A DNA stretch of 64,000 nucleotides from Paraphysomonas bandaiensis (Eukaryota > Chrysophyceae): contig CBFFRP010000019.1 in assembly GCA_965644295.1 (NCBI GenBank), forward strand, positions 186,001 through 250,000. Reading direction: 5' to 3'. The translations under genes were made by a program, and so were the position numbers. This document shows positions 57,129-64,000 of the stretch, in pieces; the stretch's first letter is position 1; every line of letters starts with the position of its first letter. The notes below the pieces were generated by a model that saw nothing but the letters and a program-made list of their open reading frames with translations, did no database searches and had not been told where the DNA came from.

Positions 57129-60100
57129 ATGGATCCGGAAATAGCATCAGGCATATCTGCCGATATCCCAGCATCATTACGACCAATATCTATGTTTCTT
57201 GGGGAGTCTCAGAGGGCCCTCCGGTACATATAATATATATATATATAACGTATTAATCATATGAAATATTATATACAGTGGCTGTATAAAGTCCCCAAAT
57301 ATTATGACTCTTCATAGTTATAAGCGTATAGCTATCTGTGCGATTAATCATGCCTTTAAGGTATCGTTCATAGCATTATACTGTATATGTATTAATATTT
57401 TTTAGCTCTTGGGTTTTGTTGAAACGCATATAGATGAGAGTTCCCAGGCGTGTCTGGTGCTATTCCAGACCATACGTGACAAGTTATCATCTCAGCTCGC
57501 AGTGGAAAATGCTCGAGCTGCAAATATTCAGACTTCCAGTAAAAGAGAATTGGTTATTACGCATGCTGAAGACATTCTAATCGTAGAGGTACTGTGCATC
57601 TGCATGTGGTCTCTATTTTTATGAGTTCCTTAGGCGGACGAGATTATGGAGTTTGCAGACGAGCAGTTGCGGGAGGGGATGCGGGTGGATGCTAGTAGAA
57701 ACTATCACGCAGCAAGCGTTTACTATCGTGTGCTTGAGTCTATCCTGCCTCACAGAAGTACAGAAATCAGAGATAGACTGCGGATATCAGGTGTGTCTCA
57801 TGTTTTGAGTATTCGTCTCAACTAATGACTCCGGTGTTCGATAAATAGCTGCAAGAGTTCGAGAGACGAGTACGCTAGCACAGAACTTCGTTCGGGAGCA
57901 CTTCTCAGGGTCATCCTGCGCCGAATACTACAATGTGCATGGGCGGAACAAACTGGGAAAGGGAAGCTATGGGTCTGTCTACCTTGCCACACACAGGTAT
58001 GTAACGGCTTTATGGATGCATTTTGTTTTACGTATGTCCCCGTAGAGTAACTGGCGATGAGAGGGCGGTGAAGGTGATGAACGTCGACCGTGTTACCTCA
58101 TACTACCTCAAGTATGTTCGATTTGAAGTGTAACCATGTTCTGATGATGAGTTCAGGAAATTACATACCGAAATCGCCATTTTGCGGGAAGTTGATCATC
58201 CAAACATCATAAAGCTGCAAGATGTGTTTTTCGGTAGACGTTCAGTGTATCTTGTTACCAACCTATGCCGGTGCGCAATGTTGTCGGCATGTGCTTGATG
58301 ATTTATTTACTTGTGGAATGGTATATTGCAGAGGAGGGGAACTGTATGAGATGTTGACGTCAGGAAAAAGTCAGGGCTTCGTTTTCCGTGAGGACCGCGC
58401 AGCCCGGCTGATGAAAGATATGTTGAGCAGCATCAAATATCTACACTCTATGGGTATCGTGCACAGGTATACGAACACCTTATTTACCAGTATGTATTTC
58501 TGAACATATTTTACCTTCTCATCAGAGACCTGAAGCTGGAGAACTTCCTATTCGAAGGAGAATCCTCGACTTCCCCATTAATATTAATTGACTTTGGACT
58601 TAGCAAACATTTTGACCAAACTGAGCGCATGCGACAGCGTGTAGGGTCATGCTACTATACAGCTCCTGAGGTGCTTAGTGGGGACTATGACCATCGCTGT
58701 GACCTCTGGTCTCTCGGGGTCATATGCTATATGTTGCTTTCAGGGTCACCCCCATTTTTTGGTATGCACTAGGAGAGTGTGATTTAAAACTAATAAAATG
58801 TAGGAAAAACTCCTGATGACATCCATAACAGTACGCTCACAAAGGATGCTGAGTATCCGGAGCGGCGTTTCAAGTAGTACTTATACTGTCACCTGTAGTT
58901 GTGATTTGTAACCCATTGACAGACATGTATCACCTGTCGGGCTGGATTTCATGCGGCGTCTTCTAGTTAAGAACCCGGACTTTCGGTTCGTAGCCATGCG
59001 CAGCGAAGTGATTTTGTTTTGATGTGTGTGCAGTATGACAGTGGATGATGCACTGCAACATCCTTTCATCCTAGGACAGATACCCAATATGACCCTTAAC
59101 CAGACCGTAGTTACTCTTCCGTCATCAGAAAACAAGCGCATTACACTTCCTGATAACTTTCCTGTCCGTGATATCATTATGAGGTGGGTTATAGCTGATC
59201 TGAAGGCTTCCTTTCAATGTAATTTATGATTGTAGTTTGAAAACCTTTGCATCACTGCCGATGCTGACGAAACTGGTGCTGGAGTTAATCGCTTACACTT
59301 TTACATCGCATCAGGTATGATACTTCAATTGCTGACACTTGTCGTAAAGGCTTGATAGGTACAAAGCTTTCGTTCGGAATTTATTGAAATCGACCAAGAT
59401 CACAGTGGTACCATTTCTCTCGATGAGCTCCTAGTGCTCGCAGAACCTTATGAGGTAGTTTGATTCACAAATACTCGGTATAGTTTGATATGTTGTTCAG
59501 TTTGCGGAACTGGAGAGTGTTTTCTATGCAATAACATCACCTCGTCGCCGCGATGGTTCTGCTACTACCGCGAGTCTTCCGCCGCCCCCCTCGCACCAGT
59601 TGACCAAGGCAACGTCTCTTGATATAACTTATAACGAATATATTGCTGCTGCAGTTTGTCAGAGGTAGCATTAACATGATTTTGATGTGTCAAGTATAAT
59701 TTCAATATCCCAGGATGTCTGTAGTACAGGACAGGGCTATTCTTGCATTTGAGCAATTAGATGTTGGTTGGTAGTTGCGATCTGGAATTCAAACTTTTCA
59801 GTCTCTATATATTCGTAGGTCGCGCTGGTATCATCACGCCAGATACTATTATGAAAGCGCTGGGTGTCGACATTGATCGGTCTGCCTTGCTCAAGGATGT
59901 GTTATCAATTAAAGCTAATTTCCTTGACGGCACTTATCAGCACTACTGTCCTGAGGACGGCATTAACAAAGCGTAAGACCTTACCTAATATGTCCCTCTG
60001 TTTGACAGCTGTGTAGAATTTTCATGAAGGCTTGGGAAAGTGCTGAACTCAGCCAGGTAATCTGAGACTTTTTACAAAATGAAGTTGGTATAATATATTA

Positions 60101-60179
60101 CGAACTGCAGACTTCTTCCGACAGCAATTTGAGTCGTGAAAATAGCTCGTGCTCTGGTGTTATGGATGACAGCATTTAA
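57129..60179 (+). CDS. CDPK-like EF-hand protein kinase (717 aa, 19 exons)
   Basis: Exons join in frame from 57129 to the TAA at 60177-60179. Key exons: 57129-57223, 57279-57360, 57406-57588, 57634-57790, 57849-57996, 58046-58111, 58157-58270, 58332-58466, 58526-58761, 58804-58873, 58923-58985, 59034-59183, 59236-59314, 59359-59454, 59501-59664, 59714-59766, 59819-59972, 60017-60056 and 60111-60179. Kinase signatures: GKGSYGSVYLATH, RAVKVM (ATP Lys), EIAILREVDHPNIIKL, HRDLKLENFL, DFGLSKHF, APEVL. After it come a CDPK-like junction (SLKTFASLPMLTKLVLELIA), a canonical EF-hand loop (DQDHSGTISLDE) and a weaker one (LDVGRAGIITPDTI). The ~190-residue N-terminus contains a helical segment (ASRNYHAASVYYRVLESILP) that may be MIT-like. 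Probably a calcium-responsive Ser/Thr kinase. Confidence 0.88.
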
Positions 60180-60423
60180 GTGCGGGGCGACGGGGTGTCT
60201 ACAGTATTTATAGTTCGACTGGAGGGCTGTTCGTATTCCGCAGCGGAGGTATATATGTAGGGGCGTTATGGTGTACGTTGCGTTTTGCAAACATTTTAGT
60301 ATTTCTAAGTACCTTATATTATTAACTATACAGTAAGTTAGTAGTAGAAGGTAGGTATGTTTGTCATCTTTATGGAATACAAGGTTGTTGTAATAATATT
60401 GTCGTTAGAACTACAGTTACAAG

Positions 60424-60725
60424 CAGGGAAAGGGAAAAATATATTGCAATGCTATTGTTAGATAGCATTCCATGGATTTTTTAAACCAGCCCAACAAACT
60501 ATTGCAATATTTTAGTAACTTTAATCAGTAAGTAAACACATCTGTAAATTCAATTATTAGTACTTGTCATTATAAGGTCACTTGATAATCAAACCCACTA
60601 CTTCTTAATAATTGAGCCAATATCCGTGACGTCAACATCACCATATTCAGATGTCTCTTAATATCACTATGATATATATAATATATTAAGAGAATTGCTA
60701 TAAATATATGTGTAGAGGTGTAGAG
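60424..60725 (-). mobile_element. Truncated hAT copy that hosts the next element
   Basis: 60424-60610 (CAGGGAAAGGGAAAAATATA and on) matches the reverse complement of the right end of the element at 60726-62014. 60645-60725 matches the reverse complement of that element's internal 61020-61100. So this is an internally deleted copy of the same family in opposite orientation. Its other end is not recognisable beyond about 62035. Confidence 0.7.
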
Positions 60726-62014
60726 CAGGGATAGGGAACAATATATTGTATTGCAATATATTGTACAATATATTGCAATATATTGTAAAATATATTGATT
60801 GGTGGACTGGTCAAATATTCCATCAATAGTGTTTCTGTTAATAGAGCTCACAATACTATTGCAATATATTGCAATCAATATTATGATAGTCATATAAGAG
60901 AAGATCCTCAACTGTATGGTGCAAAATATACGCCTCTGTATACAAATATCCGGAAAATAAGAAAAAAAGCCTATTTTTGATGTTATTTTCTATTTTTTAT
61001 GTATCGCCAGCTCAAACAGCACTCTACACCTCTCCACATGTATGTACAGTACTTCTCTTAATATAGTATATATATCCTATAGTGACAAGAAGAGACAACT
61101 GAATGATGAGTGCATACAAGAGTAGGGACATTTACCGCTGTTTTTGGAGTCCGGTCGAAGGTGTCCCGAACAAACACGAGTGTAAAATCTGCGGACGTAA
61201 ACGACAACAGAATATTCGGAATGGATACAACAATCTAAAGGATCACACTTTCTCTCATGATGTGTGGGAGGAGACATTGAAGAGGTATTTACGGGCTGTC
61301 TGCACCAATGGTCCCATGGATGCTTTTGTTCTGCAGCCTTCAGACAAGGCGAAAACAATTTATGAGTGGGTGGAGTGGATTGTCGAGGAAAATCTTCCAT
61401 TAAATTTCTGTGAGAAGAAATTAACTAGAAATAAGACTTCTTTGGGTAAGATAACTACAAAAACACTGAAAAAATTCTTCAATCAGCTCAAAAACTTAAG
61501 AAGCAAAAAGTTGAAATATCTAAGTACAGGTGCACGAGTCATGTAGTATGTACTTCCAATACGTGTGAACGCCTGTTCAGCGCAGCAAAACTGATTATAT
61601 CAGTGTTGCGCAAACGTATGCATCCTACTACACTTAATATGCTGTTGTTTCTGAAAGCTAACCGACAGTTGTGGCCGGATGCAAGCATATTTCAATCAAT
61701 ATTGAATGAATATGGTGATGATGATGTCACCGATGATGGCTCAGAGGATGAGTATGAGGAAACTTTTAATTAGTTAAGAGTAGTGGGTTTGATTATCAAG
61801 TGACCTTAGACCTTATAAAATATGGCAAGTACTAAAAATGAAAACTACGGATGTGTTTACTTACTGATTAGTCATACTAATATATTGCAATATATTGTAC
61901 AATATATTGCAATATATTGCAATAGTATTGTAGGGCCGGTTTAAAAAATCCATCAATACTATTGATGGAACGCTACCTAACAATAGTATTGCAATATATT
62001 GTTCCCTATCCCTG
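60726..62014 (+). mobile_element. hAT transposon, 1289 bp, with perfect 8-bp target duplication
   Basis: Both ends start CAGGGATAGGGAACAATATA (minus strand at the right), identical for 23 bases. The 8-bp duplication GTGTAGAG is perfect (60718-60725 and 62015-62022), the hAT size. Both subterminal regions are full of CAATATATTG repeats. It carries a BED finger and a transposase C-terminus, but the catalytic middle is missing, so it is non-autonomous. Confidence 0.92.
61103..61773 (+). pseudogene. Internally deleted hAT transposase (BED finger plus dimerisation domain)
   Basis: 61103-61546 encodes MMSAYKSRDIYRCFWSPVEG with a BED-type finger (CKICGRKRQQ ... DHTFSH). 61552-61773, in another frame, encodes NTCERLFSAAKLIISVLRKR, LNMLLFLKANRQLWPD and an acidic tail, the classic hAT C-terminus. 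The central DDE domain is absent and the frames are offset, so this is a deletion derivative. Confidence 0.85.
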
Positions 62015-62111
62015 GTGTAGAGTACTGTTTGAGCTAGTACACAAATCCGGGCTATGGAAATAAATATCTGTTTGACTTCAGCAGGCTCTGTTTTTGCGAT
62101 TAGTCAACATA

Positions 62112-62618
62112 CTAGTTACAACAAGGACAATATCCATTCCAACGATGTCTATTAGGTTTGGAGAAAATTTCATCATCTGTTAATTGTCTTTTTTTGGTCG
62201 AAGTCGAAACGGGCAGACAATACATTACTTTTGGTGTCTTAACCTTAAGAGCAATAGCATCCTTTGATGATTCGGTGCTGCTATCTAACTCACTATGTGA
62301 TTCTTTGTTGCTTTCATTTGAAGAGTTTTCAACACTCTGAGTCTGATTCGTTTGTATCGCTTGATTTGTAATCACATCTATCGATTTCTTTTCATCCTCA
62401 GAGTGTTTGGTATTACTATCTGCTTCACTATGCAACTCATTGTCATTGTTTTCTTCTTTATTCGGTAATGTTTCTTCTTTAACAGACTGTAACTCACTGG
62501 TTTGTGTTTTATATGGAGATGTACCTGTTGCCGTGTTGTTATCTACCGCACTATTGATATCAACGTTAGAGTTGTTAGCTGATAGCTTTCGTCTCTTGCT
62601 ACTATTATCATCACTCAT
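62112..62618 (-). CDS. Low-complexity Ser/Asn/Glu-rich protein (168 aa)
   Basis: ATG at 62618 (MSDDNSSKRRKLSANNSN), although the frame is open upstream. The protein has a probable nuclear signal (SKRRKL) and a long disordered stretch rich in Ser, Asn, Glu, Lys and Thr. It ends in a conserved-looking tail with three Cys (KPNRHRWNGYCPCCN). No family is recognised. It lies just downstream of the hAT insertion and diverges from the WD40 gene. Confidence 0.6.
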   Translation of the reverse strand: MSDDNSSKRRKLSANNSNVDINSAVDNNTATGTSPYKTQTSELQSVKEETLPNKEENNDNELHSEADSNTKHSEDEKKSIDVITNQAIQTNQTQSVENSSNESNKESHSELDSSTESSKDAIALKVKTPKVMYCLPVSTSTKKRQLTDDEIFSKPNRHRWNGYCPCCN

Positions 62619-63079
62619 ATTGGAATCTAGAATATAGATGGAAGAGATAAACTGTGCTGCATTGAGTCTATTATGGTAATAACACACCTCTCATATAATC
62701 ATCCATACTCGTCCATACAGACTATAAGTACTTACATATGTAGGGTGTATCCGCTGTATACTGTGTATACCTCAATATAAATTAATGAATCATGTCCAAT
62801 GAATCTATAAAGCAGCTCCAATCATTGGCTACAAATACAACACATCTCATCATATATACAGCAGTACACATACAGTATACAGTGTACATGTATATAAACA
62901 TGGTTCATATTTCGTATTTTCAATTTGAAATTATGGAAATAGAAAGACACAATAACGAGGAAAGAATAAGGATATATTTAAGTTAATTGCCTCAAGGATA
63001 TATATGGTGGTGTTTATCGTGTAGAATGAGACTTGATTTATTACTTCATATTGATTCTTCATAAGTTAATTATCGAAAT
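62619..63079. other. Divergent intergenic region
   Basis: Shared promoter region between genes starting at 62618 (minus) and 63080 (plus). AT-rich, with TATACAGTG-type repeats near 62870. Confidence 0.4.
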
Positions 63080-63991
63080 ATGTCACCTACGAACAACATT
63101 AAATATTCCCTAATTGGACACCGTGGTCGCTGCTTTGACGTGAGATTCTCCGATAATTATAAGTACATTTTATCAGGTAGAATATACTCTTCTTATCAAC
63201 TCATGGCTTAATGACTTTACAGCCTCGGAGGATGGTACGGCTCGTCTGTGGAATGTGTCGTCGAGGAAAGCTATTGCAACATTAACTCACGGAGCAGAAA
63301 CTGAAGTTCTGCGGAGTATGTTTGTTTCAAATACAGGTGGTACTCCAGACCCACTTAATAATGTATAACACGATTTCAGGCAGTAGTGTTATTTGCACAT
63401 GCGGGTCCGATGGCAGTGCATCACTATGGAGATCGCCACAAGAACTTGGTGGTAGCAGTGACACACCGCTGTCATATTCCAAGACACATTCTTTGTCACA
63501 TGAGGATCAGATATACGCATGCGAGTCTTTATCATGTGTACCCTCTGCAAACGTGTTGACTGCCTCCAGTGACCGTATTTACCTCTGGGACATTGGGGAG
63601 GCAGGTCGGGATGAGCCTCAATCAATTCAGTTTGTATCTGCGCATCAAGGTGGAACGGAAGATGGCTTTGGAGGCCCAAGGAACCCTGATAATAAAGCAT
63701 TCGTCTTTGACGCCAAGCCAGCAATGCCTTCCGGAACTGAATCAGCTGCACCGGATATAATGGGCGCTGCGGTTGCTGTTGCCTTGAGTGATGGTAAGGA
63801 GTACAATTAACTTGTAGATTTAAAGTCTTGAATGCAACAGGTACTGTTCGAGTAGTTGATCTACGGACACCGGACTCTGCACTTAATTTTTTAATTAGAA
63901 GTGATAGCGGTAGGGTTTATGCGTAACATGTATTCAATAGTTAATAGTTTTTCTGTCATACTCAGAAAGCTCTGGATCATATGCTACTGCG
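63080..63991 (+). CDS. WD40-repeat protein, N-terminal part (cut by window end)
   Basis: Visible exons 63080-63176, 63223-63336, 63380-63793, 63841-63909 and 63966-63991 join in frame for 240 codons; introns are 43-56 nt. WD repeats: SLIGHRGRCFDVRFS..ILSASEDGTARLWNV, VICTCGSDGSASLWR, SLSHEDQIYACE..VLTASSDRIYLWDI, and VAVALSDGTVRVVDLR. The protein continues past 64000, since the last visible bases look like a splice donor (GTAGGT). It is a beta-propeller scaffold; the specific complex cannot be named from this part. Confidence 0.85.
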
Positions 63992-64000
63992 GTAGGTATA

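Noticed and set aside
61530-61546. A true 17-nt intron in the hAT transposase
   Set aside because: All other introns placed are 43 nt or longer, and the element already lacks its catalytic core. A deletion or frameshift is simpler.

Overview
The window is eukaryotic nuclear DNA, most likely from a protist. Genes are split by many short GT-AG introns. Most of those I could place are about 44-60 nt, with some of 70-170 nt. Genes lie on both strands, and TAA, TAG and TGA all serve as stops, so the standard code applies. The gene set (AMP deaminase, type I methionine aminopeptidase, NOT4, ELG1/ATAD5-like clamp factor, TFIIIA-like zinc-finger protein, ELO elongase, CDPK-like kinase, LOG-like and DUF1015 proteins) together with copia and hAT elements fits a stramenopile, alveolate or other SAR-type organism. 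I cannot fix the lineage from sequence alone. Splice sites were placed by reading frame and protein family conservation, without transcripts.

Layout. 1-7.5 kb: a methionine sulfoxide reductase B gene cut by the window edge, a small hypothetical gene, a long AT-rich gap and AMP deaminase. 7.5-16 kb: a decayed hAT transposon carrying a young, intact copia retrotransposon with two LTRs identical by eye. 16-25.7 kb: a large coiled-coil protein, methionine aminopeptidase, a DUF1295 membrane protein, a secreted/membrane protein and a TMEM65-GAF fusion. 25.7-29.6 kb: a repeat zone. 29.7-36.9 kb: a secreted C39-like protein, a DUF1015 protein and NOT4. 37.3-39.3 kb: a 1.75 kb non-autonomous transposon with a 9-bp target duplication and a 28-bp minisatellite. 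40.3-51 kb: a coiled-coil protein, a solo copia LTR, a 1701-residue ELG1/ATAD5-like protein with a bromodomain, and a LOG-family gene interrupted by a TGA. 51-56.5 kb: more repeats, a zinc-finger gene divergent from an ELO elongase, a small TIR element and a small membrane protein. 57-64 kb: a 19-exon EF-hand kinase, a hAT element inserted in another copy of its own family, a low-complexity protein and the start of a WD40 gene.

The genes are mostly unrelated housekeeping functions and I see no operon-like grouping. The most interesting points are the ELG1-bromodomain architecture with altered key residues, the TMEM65-GAF fusion, the kinase with a possible MIT-like N-terminus, and transposons datable by their target duplications (copia in hAT, hAT in hAT, and a TIR family with 9-bp duplications).
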